Source: an uncultured Oscillospiraceae bacterium
Lineage (GTDB): Bacteria; Bacillota; Clostridia; Oscillospirales; Acutalibacteraceae
Assembly (NCBI GenBank): GCA_900539845.1
Contig: UQDP01000011.1
Span: 18,665 to 82,664, forward strand
Length of the DNA: 64,000 nucleotides
Reading direction: 5' to 3'
The translations under genes were made by a program, and so were the position numbers. How positions within the stretch are numbered: position 1 is the first letter of the stretch; each line of letters begins with the position of its first letter. Below the pieces are notes generated by a model that was given only the letters and a program-made list of their open reading frames with translations, did not search any database and was not told the DNA's origin. This document shows, one piece after another, positions 32,887 to 41,865 of this stretch.

Positions 32887-33621
32887 ATGGAAAAAATCGT
32901 TATTGTCGGCTTTGATAACACGGCAGAGATTGAGAAAAAATACGGCGGAAAGGTTCGGTTTGATTTTAATATTAAATGCGAAAGCAATGCCGAAAAATAT
33001 GAATACTCAGCCGTTTTTATAAAAAGCGGCACAGAGGAAAGCGTGATCAAAAGCTGGCTGGGCAATGAACATCTAAGAATAGCGGCGGATGAAAACGCCC
33101 TGTTTGCGGAGCTGGATTTTTTCCTCGGCATACCCGAACCGCTGGAGATAGAGCGGAAATTTCTTGTGGAAAAGCCGGATGAAAGCGAACTGCTCAAATA
33201 CCCGCTGTGCGATTTTGTTGATATTGCGCAGGCTTATATTCACAATGGCGGCGCACGTTTTAGAGTCAGAAAACGCGGAAAGGGCAGTGACTTTATTTAT
33301 ATAAAGACCGAAAAGATAAAAATTTCGGAGCTGAAAAGAATTGAAAAAGAAAGCCGGATCACCGAATCGGATTATCTGGACAATATCAGGGGCGAAAAGG
33401 TGCTTTATAAGCGCAGGTATCTGATTTTATACCGCGAAAAATGCTTTGAGCTGGATATTTTTCCGTTCTGGCAGGATCAGGCCCTGCTGGAGATCGAGCT
33501 GAAAAGCGAAACGGAGGATTTTGAACTGCCGCCGTTTCTGCATGTGATAAAAGAGGTCACTTTTGATAAACATTACCGCAATTCCGTGCTCTCACAAATT
33601 TACGGGATCCGGCAGGGATAA
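32887..33621 (+). CDS. CYTH-domain protein with an extra N-terminal domain
   Basis: 244 residues. The CYTH domain starts at about residue 92 with PLEIERKFLVEK, the ExExK triphosphate/metal motif, and continues with RFRVRKRG, RRYLILYREKCFELDIFPFW and LLEIELKSE, giving the charged tunnel of triphosphatases and CyaB-type cyclases. The first 90 residues match nothing I recognise. It begins right at the stop of the ATP-grasp gene, so it is co-translated; it may process a triphosphate or phosphorylated substrate of the ligases. Confidence 0.82.
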   Translation: MEKIVIVGFDNTAEIEKKYGGKVRFDFNIKCESNAEKYEYSAVFIKSGTEESVIKSWLGNEHLRIAADENALFAELDFFLGIPEPLEIERKFLVEKPDESELLKYPLCDFVDIAQAYIHNGGARFRVRKRGKGSDFIYIKTEKIKISELKRIEKESRITESDYLDNIRGEKVLYKRRYLILYREKCFELDIFPFWQDQALLEIELKSETEDFELPPFLHVIKEVTFDKHYRNSVLSQIYGIRQG

Positions 33622-33698
33622 CTGCACAGGCTGTTTAACAGTTCTTTGCTTGTGTAAAATTCACACATAAGGCAGGATATTTTTGGTAAGTTGCCGAA

Positions 33699-33727
33699 TT
33701 GATTTAAACAAATATTCTTTTTATAAT
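33699..33727 (+). promoter_or_regulatory. promoter of the membrane protein gene
   Basis: TTGATT (33699-33704), 17-nt spacer, TATAAT (33722-33727). Confidence 0.65.
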
Positions 33728-33759
33728 GTAATTATAATATTATAAATGAAGTGATGTTT

Positions 33760-34545
33760 ATGAAAAAGCTAAGTTTCGGCAAAAATCAGCTTATGTCTCT
33801 GTTTGCGCTCGGCATAGTTATCGTGTGCTACGCAGGTGAAAAAGCACTCAAGCGGCTTACCCCGTGGAGCGAGACCTCGGCGCTGATTCAGGCATTTGTG
33901 TTTACACTGGCGCTCGCCGCGGTATTTCTTATCCTGCTGAAAGCCAAAGACGCGTATTTCGGTCTTATCTCAGGTATTTTTGCCTTTAAGATCATGCCGC
34001 CGGATATTGAGATGCTGCGGCAGACAAATCTGGACGCTGCCTGCGTTTATTTCATCGTACGCAATATGGCGCTCGTTCTTTTTCTTTATGTTGTTTATAA
34101 GCTGTATGTTTCCCAAAATAAGACGGACGGGCATATACGGGCTGTTCCTGTCGCCGCCCTTCTGCTCGTAATCCCGTTTGTTTCCGGTGTTTCAAATGAT
34201 CTGGAGCAGTACGCCCTTATCAAAACGGGAAGCATGATGCTGCCCTATGCGCTGGATGCAGGTTCTTATATAGCCGCCTGCGCCGTGCTTGCGCTCGTGT
34301 GCGTTGTTTTCAAAGATAAAAACGCGGCGCTGATCTGTGATTTTTCGATCATCGGGTTTGTCATTGGCGGCGCAAGAAAGCTGTGCTCCATAATCATAAT
34401 CTCCTCGGCGGGCCAGCATTTGAGCAAATCGTATATCTGCTGGGTCGCAATATATGCCGTTCTTATTGCCGCTTTCGCCGTCGTGAGAAAGAAAACTGCT
34501 GATTCCGCCCTGATCTTTTCAGGCAAATTCGTTCAGCAAGCATAA
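33760..34545 (+). CDS. polytopic membrane protein of unknown function
   Basis: About 261 residues from ATG 33760 (an ATG at 33754 and GTG at 33751 are also possible). Around seven hydrophobic segments span the whole length, beginning MSLFALGIVIVCYA and ending ICWVAIYAVLIAAFAVV. No transport or enzyme motif recognised. It has its own promoter and terminator hairpin, so it is a single-gene unit. Confidence 0.7.
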   Translation: MKKLSFGKNQLMSLFALGIVIVCYAGEKALKRLTPWSETSALIQAFVFTLALAAVFLILLKAKDAYFGLISGIFAFKIMPPDIEMLRQTNLDAACVYFIVRNMALVLFLYVVYKLYVSQNKTDGHIRAVPVAALLLVIPFVSGVSNDLEQYALIKTGSMMLPYALDAGSYIAACAVLALVCVVFKDKNAALICDFSIIGFVIGGARKLCSIIIISSAGQHLSKSYICWVAIYAVLIAAFAVVRKKTADSALIFSGKFVQQA

Positions 34546-34551
34546 AACTTT

Positions 34552-34578
34552 ACCGGCTGTGAAAGATACACCGCCGGT
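34552..34578. terminator. hairpin after the membrane protein gene, adjoining element copy B
   Basis: ACCGGC...GCCGGT; directly followed by repeat copy B, so any original T-run is displaced. Confidence 0.55.
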
Positions 34579-34872
34579 CAGGCTGTCGATAAAGTCGGCT
34601 GAACCGCGCCGACATATCATTTGAACATACAGACAACGAAAAAAACAGCGAACAGATGAATAAAGTCTTGTCTGCAAAACTGAAAACTCCAAAATGGTAA
34701 AATGCCGCATAAACCTAGTGTTTATGCGGCATTACGCTTTCCGTTTTTTGCTCGGGGCAGTACCGTTGTACGGCGCCTGCTCGAAAAAAACGAAATTCAG
34801 CTCGATTTCTCGCAGTCTTCTCAGCGTGTAGAACTGCACTTTTTTCTGAATAAACACCTTTTTTTACACGCC
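34579..34872 (+). repeat. terminator-associated dispersed element, copy B (divergent)
   Basis: Same first 30 nt as copy A (CAGGCTGTCGATAAAGTCGG...). It lacks the first hairpin. The second stem has a different sequence (AATGCCGCATAAAC/GTTTATGCGGCATT) but the same place before CGCTTTCCG. Keeps AAATTCAGCTCGATTTCTCG and the terminal stem GCGTGTA/TACACGC. No duplicated terminator is seen; instead an unrelated hairpin follows at 34875-34899 (GGCGGCAGAG/CTCTGACGCC). Confidence 0.85.
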
Positions 34873-34918
34873 GAGGCGGCAGAGAAAATCTCTGACGCCT
34901 AAAAATTTAAAAAAAGTC

Positions 34919-34949
34919 TTGTTTGTGACGCCGCGTAATGATTTATAAT
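34919..34949 (+). promoter_or_regulatory. MerR-type promoter with 19-bp spacer
   Basis: TTGTTT (34919-34924), 19-nt spacer, TATAAT (34944-34949). Over-long spacers are the mark of promoters that MerR proteins untwist, so the regulator likely activates its own operon. Confidence 0.65.
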
Positions 34950-34971
34950 AGGTGTCAGGAGGTAAATAATT

Positions 34972-35772
34972 ATGGCAAAATACAGAGCAATTCCGCAAGG
35001 GTTTATGACAGTTGGAGAAGTGGCAAAGAAAATGGGAGTTACCGTCCGTACTCTGCAATACTACGATAAAGAAGGACTGTTTTCCCCATCGGCAGAAAGC
35101 GAAGGCGGACGCAGGCTTTATACCGATAAAGATTTGATTACACTTCATCAGATTATTTCTTTGAAATCACTGGGCTTTTCTTTGGACGATATAAAAGAGC
35201 GGTTGATCTCTTTGGAAACATCGGCTGATGTTGCAAATGCTCTTACAGAGCAGGCAGATGATATACGCCAAAAAATAGAACAGCTTCAGGCTTCGTTGTC
35301 AGCAATAGAACAGTTAAAAGCAGAAGTTTTACAAATGCAGACGGTCAACTTTAAGAAGTATGCAGATATTATTGTCAATCTGCAAATGAAGAATGACTCT
35401 TATTATCTTATTAAGCGTTTCGATGATGATACGCTCGACCATATACGCAGTCAATTTGATAAGGAAAGCGGCTTAGATTTTATGGACAGATTTAACCGCC
35501 TAAGTGATGAAATCGTACAGCTTCAAAAAGAAAATGTACCACCCGAAAGCGAAAAATGCCAGCAGGTTGTAAAAGAATATTGGGGATTGATTATGGAGTT
35601 TACAAATGGCGATATGAGTATGCTTCCAAAATTGATGGAAGTCGGTAACATTGATACTGCCACAAACGCTTGGGAAGAAAGGCAGAAAATCGTTAACGCT
35701 TATTTAGAACCAGCTTTGCAGGTCTATTTTTCAAGACTTGGAACAAATCCCTTTGAGGAGGTGAAACCGTGA
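34972..35772 (+). CDS. MerR-family regulator with TipA-like C-terminal domain
   Basis: 266 residues; AGGAGGTAAATAATT before the ATG. MerR helix-turn-helix: MTVGEVAKKMGVTVRTLQYY, then EGGRRLYTDKDL. A coiled coil covers about 85-120. The C-terminal part (about 145-250) resembles the TipAS antibiotic-binding domain. It probably senses a peptide antibiotic and activates the ABC exporter genes, whose first start codon overlaps its stop (GTGA). More AT-rich than the genes before it, consistent with transfer. Confidence 0.85.
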   Translation: MAKYRAIPQGFMTVGEVAKKMGVTVRTLQYYDKEGLFSPSAESEGGRRLYTDKDLITLHQIISLKSLGFSLDDIKERLISLETSADVANALTEQADDIRQKIEQLQASLSAIEQLKAEVLQMQTVNFKKYADIIVNLQMKNDSYYLIKRFDDDTLDHIRSQFDKESGLDFMDRFNRLSDEIVQLQKENVPPESEKCQQVVKEYWGLIMEFTNGDMSMLPKLMEVGNIDTATNAWEERQKIVNAYLEPALQVYFSRLGTNPFEEVKP

Positions 35773-36584
35773 AAGACGCAATACAAGTTCGTGAATTAAA
35801 GAAAAGTTATGGCAGCCATATGGTTCTTAAGGGCCTTGATTTTCAAATTGAAAAAGGAGAAATTTTCGCTCTGCTCGGCGTAAACGGAGCAGGGAAAACG
35901 ACAACGCTTGAATGTATCGAAGGTCTAAGAAAATATGACAGTGGTGCGATTACTGTAAACGGGAAAATGGGTATTCAGCTACAATCATCATCTTTGCCCG
36001 CCCATATCAAGCCAATGGAGGCTGTAAAGCTGTTTGCAAAATGGAATAAAACAAAAATTGATGATACCATGCTTAACGGTCTTGGTATCAAAGAAATGGA
36101 AAAGAAGCAGTATATACAATTATCCACAGGGCAAAAAAGACGGTTACATCTTGCTCTTGCACTTATAGGTAATCCCGATGTTATTTTTCTCGATGAGCCG
36201 ACTGCGGGACTTGATGTCGAGGGTAGACTATCGCTCCACGAACAAATCCGAAAGCTCAAATCACACGGAAAAACAATCGTCTTGGCAAGTCACGATATGG
36301 CGGAAGTAGAAACCTTATGTGACCGCATTGCTATTCTAAACAACGGAAATATTGCCTTTTGCGGTACAGCTTCGGAACTGACCGATAGGGTTGGGAGAAA
36401 ATATTTTATCCATATCAAGACGCAGCAAGGAGACAACACTTTTGAAACGGACAATATCGAAGACACTTTGATTTCTTTACTGGGCAAATTAAAACAGAAA
36501 AAAATCCATGTATTAGATATTAAAGTTGATCGTGGCACGCTGGAACAGCATTTTATCGAAATGGCAAGGAGGGAAGCAGAATGA
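35769..36584 (+). CDS. ABC-2 type exporter ATPase
   Basis: 271 residues from a GTG overlapping the MerR stop; GAGGAGGTGAAACC region gives the ribosome site. Walker A LGVNGAGKTTT, signature LSTGQKRRLHLA (the S-T-G-Q variant), Walker B VIFLDEPTAGLD, H-loop VLASHD. Partner of the permease encoded next with an ATGA overlap. Drug or peptide resistance exporter is the likely role. Confidence 0.9.
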   Translation: MKDAIQVRELKKSYGSHMVLKGLDFQIEKGEIFALLGVNGAGKTTTLECIEGLRKYDSGAITVNGKMGIQLQSSSLPAHIKPMEAVKLFAKWNKTKIDDTMLNGLGIKEMEKKQYIQLSTGQKRRLHLALALIGNPDVIFLDEPTAGLDVEGRLSLHEQIRKLKSHGKTIVLASHDMAEVETLCDRIAILNNGNIAFCGTASELTDRVGRKYFIHIKTQQGDNTFETDNIEDTLISLLGKLKQKKIHVLDIKVDRGTLEQHFIEMARREAE

Positions 36585-37297
36585 ACGGTTTTTTATATGG
36601 CGTAGCATTACAGTGGAAGTTGGATATACGCAGTAAATCTTTGTTGGTAACCTGCTATATCGTTCCGCTTATTTTCTTTCTGCTTATGGGTGGTATTTTT
36701 ACTTCTGTTATGCCTGAAATGAGAAGCACACTGATACAATCTATGATTGTGATGAGTGTTTCAATGGGAGCGTTTATTGGGTTGCCGCCATCGTTGATTG
36801 AAACTTATGGAAGTGATGTAAAAAAGGTTTATAAAGCAAATGGAATCCCTTTATATTTAGGTCTTGTTACAATGTTCCTTTCCGCCTTTGTGCATTTGAT
36901 GATTAGCTGTGCCATTATATTACTGCTTGCCCCGATACTGTTTGAGGCGGCTTTGCCGGAACAGCTTCCGTTTTTCTTTCTTGCGCTTGCCATATACATC
37001 ATTGTGTCGCTGAGTATTGGAAGTATATTAGGATTGGTTGTAAAAAATCAGGCAAAGCTGACCATGATAGCGCAGCTTGTGTTTCTGCCCTCGATTATGC
37101 TTTCGGGGATTATGTTCCCTATCGACTTGCTGCCCGATTTTCTTGAAACCATAGGGCGTATTTTTCCTGCTTCTTGGGGATACCGACTGATGTTAGATCA
37201 TAGCTTTTGCCTTGAAAATTTATGGTATCTAATCCTTGTATTCTGTGCGGCAGTAATTATATGTGCAATACTTTTGAACAAGCAAAAATCCAAATAG
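36581..37297 (+). CDS. ABC-2 type exporter permease
   Basis: 238 residues with six hydrophobic segments, the usual ABC-2 permease layout; the conserved end region reads LPSIMLSGIMFPIDLLPDFL, typical of this family. Works with the ATPase at 35769-36584. Confidence 0.88.
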   Translation: MNGFLYGVALQWKLDIRSKSLLVTCYIVPLIFFLLMGGIFTSVMPEMRSTLIQSMIVMSVSMGAFIGLPPSLIETYGSDVKKVYKANGIPLYLGLVTMFLSAFVHLMISCAIILLLAPILFEAALPEQLPFFFLALAIYIIVSLSIGSILGLVVKNQAKLTMIAQLVFLPSIMLSGIMFPIDLLPDFLETIGRIFPASWGYRLMLDHSFCLENLWYLILVFCAAVIICAILLNKQKSK

Positions 37298-37314
37298 GTC
37301 GGAGGACAAAGGTT

Positions 37315-37482
37315 TTGAATAAAACAGAATGGATATTATGCCCTATCTGCGGTAATAAAACTCGAACAATGATACGGGAAGATACAGAATTAAAAAACTT
37401 CCCTCTTTATTGTCCAAAATGCAGAAAAGAAACAATCATCAATGCTCAGGATATGAAAGTCACGCTTGCAGAACACAAATAA
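37315..37482 (+). CDS. cysteine-rich KTR-domain small protein
   Basis: 55 residues from a TTG at 37315 with GGAGG 9 nt upstream. Two CxxC pairs: ILCPICGNKTR (the K-T-R that names the family) and YCPKCRKE, a likely zinc ribbon. Proteins like this are common cargo next to MerR/ABC genes in Clostridia conjugative elements, supporting an acquired origin of the module. Confidence 0.8.
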   Translation: MNKTEWILCPICGNKTRTMIREDTELKNFPLYCPKCRKETIINAQDMKVTLAEHK

Positions 37483-37546
37483 GATTTTTATGTATGCCGC
37501 CGCATGGGTAACACCATAGCGGCGGTTTTTCGTGCCTATCGGCTGG

Positions 37547-37700
37547 CTATGTCAAAGGATTTCTTTCTCTGTCTCGGTTGGTTTTTCTGCTTCCCTCTGC
37601 CTGAAGCTGGCGCAGGCGTTTCAGTACGCTCTCCCGTTCGGGCGGCTTTGCCTGCTCTTTTTGGGCGGTTTTTCGATTTTTGTATTTGTATGATTTTTCT
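37547..37700 (-). pseudogene. possible remnant of a mobilisation-protein C-terminus
   Basis: Minus strand reads a charged stretch (KNRKTAQKEQAKPPERESVL, then KRLRQLQAEG...) to a stop at 37547. Such Lys/Arg/Glu-rich tails are frequent in relaxases of Clostridia elements. There is no start and nothing else of a relaxase, and the identification is weak. Otherwise 37483-37705 shows no gene; a GCCGCC...GGCGG hairpin at about 37497-37527 may terminate the KTR gene. Confidence 0.2.
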
Positions 37701-37705
37701 GCACA

Positions 37706-37744
37706 CTGAAAAAAGCTGTTCGGAAACGAACAGCTTTGTTTTTT
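37706..37744. terminator. bidirectional terminator at the end of the COG0523 GTPase gene
   Basis: AAAGCTGTTCG-GAAA-CGAACAGCTTT with A-run on the left (T-run for the minus-strand GTPase gene) and a T-rich run on the right. Confidence 0.9.
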
Positions 37745-38966
37745 AATCCGCAAGGCAGTTGTCAAGAGCCTTTATGATTGCGCTCTTATCCATATCCCTG
37801 CCGATGAAAACGATCTTATTGATCCTGTCGCCGTAAGTGGGGTCCCACGCTTCGGCAATGTCGGGATTCATCTGTAAAATCTGTTTTCTTTCCCGCTCCG
37901 GGAAGCAGGCGATCCATTTGCCGTCGTCCGTGGCGGTCTTCTGCCTGCCGCTCTGCTCAAAGATGTAAGCCGTGTTCGGGTCTTCCTTTATCCAGAAAAG
38001 TCCTTTCGCGCGGATGACCTCTTTCGGCCAGTTCGCAAACACGAATTCTTCGAATTTCTGCTTTGAAAACGGCTTAACATTCTGATAAACGAATGTGCCT
38101 ATGCCGTATTCCTCCGCTTCACCCTCGCCATGGTGATGATGGTGGTGATGCCCGTGATGTTCATGCTCTTCGTGGTCATGGTGCTCGTGTTCGTGATGTT
38201 CATCATGTTCTGTTTCGGAATTTTCACCCTCGCCGCGCATTGCCTGTATCCAGCCCGCGCTTTCAAGAATCCTTTCATAATCAAAGCGGTTGGTGGAAAG
38301 TATCTCGCCAACATCCACATTGCCGAACGTGGTCTCGATGATTTTTGCCTGCGGCTGAAGCGCCTTAATAACGGCAAGCACCTTATCTCTAACCTCGTCG
38401 GAAACCTCGTCAACCTTGTTGAGCACGATAGTGGTGCAGTATTCTATCTGCTGCACGAGCAGATTCTCGATATCTTCCTCGTCCATATCCTTTTTCAGCA
38501 GGGAATCGCCCGCGCCGAATTCGTCCGCCATGCGTTTTGCGTCCACAACGGTGGTGATATTGTCAAGGTAAGCAACTGCCGGCAGATCTACGGACGGGTC
38601 TGTGCCGTCCAGCATACAGATAGAGCCTGCAATCGGTCCCGGCTCGCAGATGCCGGACGCCTCAATGAGAATGTAATCGAATTTTTTGCTCTGCGCAAGG
38701 CTGATGATCTGCTTCATAAGGTCAACCTTAAGCGTGCAGCAGATGCAGCCGTTTGAAAGGGGCACAAGGTTTTCGTCTTTCTGCGTAACGGCTCCGCCTT
38801 TTTGAATAAGCGACGCGTCTATGTTCACTTCGCCGATATCGTTTACGATCACGGCGACCCTGTAGCCCTCCTGATTGGAAAGAATGTGGTTTAAAAGTGT
38901 GGTTTTTCCCGCTCCGAGATAACCTGTAAGCAGTGAAACGGGAACAAGTCCGTTTTTATAGTCCAT
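37743..38966 (-). CDS. COG0523 (CobW/G3E) metallochaperone GTPase
   Basis: 407 residues from ATG 38966 (AAGGAGA upstream). Walker A LTGYLGAGKTTLLN, the metal-binding GCICCTLK (CxCC), Walker-B-like EASGICEP, and NKVD as guanine-specificity motif. A His-rich linker at about 255-290 (HEHEHHDHEEHEHHG and more) separates the GTPase from the CobW C-terminal domain. It likely delivers Zn, Ni or Co to a protein using GTP. No metal-responsive operator is obvious and the neighbours do not name the client. Confidence 0.9.
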   Translation of the reverse strand: MDYKNGLVPVSLLTGYLGAGKTTLLNHILSNQEGYRVAVIVNDIGEVNIDASLIQKGGAVTQKDENLVPLSNGCICCTLKVDLMKQIISLAQSKKFDYILIEASGICEPGPIAGSICMLDGTDPSVDLPAVAYLDNITTVVDAKRMADEFGAGDSLLKKDMDEEDIENLLVQQIEYCTTIVLNKVDEVSDEVRDKVLAVIKALQPQAKIIETTFGNVDVGEILSTNRFDYERILESAGWIQAMRGEGENSETEHDEHHEHEHHDHEEHEHHGHHHHHHHGEGEAEEYGIGTFVYQNVKPFSKQKFEEFVFANWPKEVIRAKGLFWIKEDPNTAYIFEQSGRQKTATDDGKWIACFPERERKQILQMNPDIAEAWDPTYGDRINKIVFIGRDMDKSAIIKALDNCLAD

Positions 38967-39024
38967 AGTTTTCTCCTTAGTTTGTTTTTTCATTTAATAT
39001 GATAACACCGCTGTCAAGTCCCGG

Positions 39025-41466
39025 TTATTTAATACGCTTTTTAAAAGCGGTCGAGTCCATAACGAATCTCAGCACATTGACCGCGCTGCGCTGAAGCTCT
39101 GCAAGCGTTATGCCGCCTTTGTCTCCGAGCGTTTCAAGCAAAGTGCCGTCCGGCTTTTTCCTGCCGCTTCTTGCGCCGCCGGGCATGAGCACGTCAACCT
39201 GTGCGCGCACCCTGTATGCTTGATCTCTCACGCCCGGGAACTGCGGGCTTTCACCCTTTCGCATCCACCAGTCCGTCATAACATTGCCCTGATACTTCCA
39301 TTCTTTTCTCAGAATATCGGTGCAGAGCTCATAGTTATAGTGGCTGTAAACGCCGTTTACTTTATTGTAGGAGGTCATAATATTTTTCGGTCTTGCCTCT
39401 TTCACGCATATCTCAAAGCCTTTCAGATAGATCTGGCGCAGCGCGCGCTCGGAAACGCGGGAGTCGTTTTTCGTTCTGGCGAATTCCTGATTGTTGCAGG
39501 CAAAGTGTTTCGGACAGGCGGAGCCTCCAAGGCTCTGAATTCCGTCCACTGCCGCGGCGCCGATCTTCCCCGTTAAATAGGGGTCTTCCGAATAATATTC
39601 AAAATTCCTGCCGCAAAGCGGATTTCTGTGTATATTCATTCCGGGTGCGAGCAAAACGTCGCTGCCCCTTTCAAGCATTTCGGCGGCTATGGCGCTGTAG
39701 ACCTCTTTAACAAGCGCCGTGTCAAACGAGCAGGCAAGCAATGTGCCGATCGGAATGAGCGAGCACTGCGCGCTCAGGCGTATGCCGGACGGCCCGTCAG
39801 TGGTTATAACAGGGGGTACGCCCTTGTCACGAAGGGATTTCAGCACGCCTCCGAACGCTCCTGCATTTCCGGGTGCGCCGAGAGAACTGTTCATTGTGTA
39901 ATCGCCGCGCGTGAGCGCCTCAAGCTCATCAAGGCTCAGTGCAGCCACAAAATCCTCAAGCGTTATTTTTCCGTCCGCCGCATCACAAAGTGTGCTGTTG
40001 CTTGAACAGGCGGGTGTAAACGCTTCCGGCATTTCCTCAAGGATCTTCTGCTTCAGATCCGTTTTTCTGAGCGGACAGGCTCTTTTAACGGGTATATATC
40101 CTTTTATGCCTTTAACAGGCGTTATTATATCCAGCTCTTCAACAGGGGCAAGGCATTCGGAAAGCTGCTCATAAAGCACCGTATCACCCTGAAAATAGGA
40201 AAATATTTTTTCAGCGTTTCTGACATCCTGCCCAAGATAAAATACATACTCTCCCTCTTCAATCACATAGGAGTTCTCAAAGCCGCAAACGCCCTGTGAA
40301 TCGTAAGACGAAAGCTGATAAAGCGAAACGTTCAGCGTTATTTTTTGTTCCTCACCGGGCTGCAAAAGCGTAGTCTTCGCAAAGGCGGCAAGCTCCCGAA
40401 GCGGATTTCCGAGCCTGCCCTGCGGTTTTTGAAGATAGAGCATAACGGGTCGTTTGCCTGCGTATCTGCCGGTGTTTTTAACCGCGACCTCAAATGCAAA
40501 ACCGTTTTCGTTTGATTCTGATTTCAGGCATTTTACCTCAAAATCCGTGTAGCTCAGTCCGTATCCGAACGGATAGATGACTTTGGCTTTGGCGAATGTT
40601 TCAAAATATCTGTAGCCGACGTAAATATCTTCAGTGTAGTTGGTATAATCCTTGCTGCCGAAATCCGCTGCGCTCGGGTAATCCCCGTATTCCGCCGCAG
40701 TGTCTGTAAGCGCGCCGCAGGGATTCACCTCGCCGCACAGTAACTGAGCCGCCGCCGCGCCGCTTTCCATACCGCCCTGCCACAGAAGCAGAACGGCGCC
40801 TATCTTATCGCCGAACTCACTGATCCAAGCCAGATCCATCATACAGCCGATATTGAGCAGTACAATCGTTTTAGAAAAATAATCCGTTACCGCGTTTAAA
40901 AGTCTGCGTTCATCATCCGTCAGATACCAGCTTCCTTTTTCGAGCGTGCAGTCTCTGTCCTCGCCGGAGGAACGTCCGATTACCACAACGGCGCAGTCGG
41001 ATTCCTTTGATGCCATGAAAATGTCTCTGGCTTCGATGGGCATTTCAGGATAAAAGCGCGGCCACATACCCCAAACGGAATCGTTTATGGGATTTTCGGC
41101 GCACCAGCTCTCATACTGAGCGGCAAGACGTTCGTTCAGGCTGAGATTTTCACAATTCCGGATGCCGTTTAGCAGGTTTATTTCGTACGGTCTGTTTACA
41201 TCGCCGCCGGAGCCGTAGCCCGTATAGAACCAATTGCACGAAACACGCCCGAAAACGGATACGCACGCTTTATTTTCAAGCGGCAGAACACCGTTGTTTT
41301 TGAGCAGAACGGCGCCCTGCGCCGCGGCGCTTCTGAGCAGCTTCGGTATGTTTTCGGCTATGCCTGCCGTGTTTTTATCCGTCTGTGTTTTTTTCTGTGA
41401 AACCGAATTGAAAGCGGCGATCACGTCGCCGAATGAATTTACTGCTTTTTCGATAAGATCGGGCAT
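39025..41466 (-). CDS. GH3 beta-glucosidase, circularly permuted domain order
   Basis: 813 residues, no signal peptide, so cytoplasmic. The GH3 C-terminal alpha/beta domain comes first (GAVLLKNNGVLPL about 50-62, SSGEDRDCTLEKGSW near 165 with the acid/base Glu region, YPFGYGLSYTDFEV near 290). An FnIII-like domain follows (about 300-410), and the catalytic (beta/alpha)8 barrel is last (ITTDGPSGIR near 550, PGMNIHRNPLCGRNFEYYSE near 605, KHFACNNQE near 650, nucleophile Asp in GNVMTDWWM near 732). The same permutation is known from Ruminococcus beta-glucosidases. It would split beta-glucosides taken up from plant polymers. Confidence 0.9.
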   Translation of the reverse strand: MPDLIEKAVNSFGDVIAAFNSVSQKKTQTDKNTAGIAENIPKLLRSAAAQGAVLLKNNGVLPLENKACVSVFGRVSCNWFYTGYGSGGDVNRPYEINLLNGIRNCENLSLNERLAAQYESWCAENPINDSVWGMWPRFYPEMPIEARDIFMASKESDCAVVVIGRSSGEDRDCTLEKGSWYLTDDERRLLNAVTDYFSKTIVLLNIGCMMDLAWISEFGDKIGAVLLLWQGGMESGAAAAQLLCGEVNPCGALTDTAAEYGDYPSAADFGSKDYTNYTEDIYVGYRYFETFAKAKVIYPFGYGLSYTDFEVKCLKSESNENGFAFEVAVKNTGRYAGKRPVMLYLQKPQGRLGNPLRELAAFAKTTLLQPGEEQKITLNVSLYQLSSYDSQGVCGFENSYVIEEGEYVFYLGQDVRNAEKIFSYFQGDTVLYEQLSECLAPVEELDIITPVKGIKGYIPVKRACPLRKTDLKQKILEEMPEAFTPACSSNSTLCDAADGKITLEDFVAALSLDELEALTRGDYTMNSSLGAPGNAGAFGGVLKSLRDKGVPPVITTDGPSGIRLSAQCSLIPIGTLLACSFDTALVKEVYSAIAAEMLERGSDVLLAPGMNIHRNPLCGRNFEYYSEDPYLTGKIGAAAVDGIQSLGGSACPKHFACNNQEFARTKNDSRVSERALRQIYLKGFEICVKEARPKNIMTSYNKVNGVYSHYNYELCTDILRKEWKYQGNVMTDWWMRKGESPQFPGVRDQAYRVRAQVDVLMPGGARSGRKKPDGTLLETLGDKGGITLAELQRSAVNVLRFVMDSTAFKKRIK

Positions 41467-41591
41467 ATTTTTCTCCTGTAATCTGTAACTGAAGTGAATT
41501 TATAAAAAGTGAACATATTTATATTATCAAAAGCTGCGGAAAACTTCAATACAATACTTGCATTTAGAGTGCCGAAAAAATACTGTGCATT

Positions 41592-41622
41592 AAAAAAACG
41601 CCGCGGGCACAGCCGCAGCGGA
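41592..41622 (-). terminator. terminator downstream of the AMP-forming ligase, beyond element copy C
   Basis: Minus strand CGCTGCGG...CCGCGGCG followed by seven T. It is separated from the ligase stop codon by element copy C. Confidence 0.75.
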
Positions 41623-41862
41623 CAGGCTGTCGATCAAGTCGGCTGAACCGCGCAAAAATAAATTTATTTGACAAATATTGAATTGTGGGGAGCGATGTCC
41701 GCATCGCTCTGTTATAATATTTTTTAAAGTAATAAACCCGCCCAAGTCAAGTCCTTGAGCGGGTCTGCGCTTTGAGCCTTTTCCGGCTTTACCGTATTTA
41801 TGTACGCCTACAAGCCGGCAAATGTGAAATTCAGTTCGATTTCTCGAAGCCGGTTGGTGTGT
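41623..41862 (+). repeat. terminator-associated dispersed element, copy C (3'-truncated)
   Basis: Starts CAGGCTGTCGATCAAGTCGG directly next to a terminator hairpin. Stems: GAGCGATG/CATCGCTC, CCCGC(C)CAAG/CTTG(A)GCGGG and GCCGGCTT/AAGCCGGC where copies A and D have CAATTC/GAATTG. Keeps AAATTCAG(T)TCGATTTCTCG. The terminal stem arm is missing and the copy runs straight into the stop codon of the ligase gene. No terminator duplication. The remaining 41467-41591 shows no gene. Confidence 0.88.
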
Positions 41863-41865
41863 ATT

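Noticed and set aside
37504..37746. Plus-strand ORF after the KTR gene
   Set aside because: No ribosome binding site, runs into the terminator hairpin, composition not coding-like.
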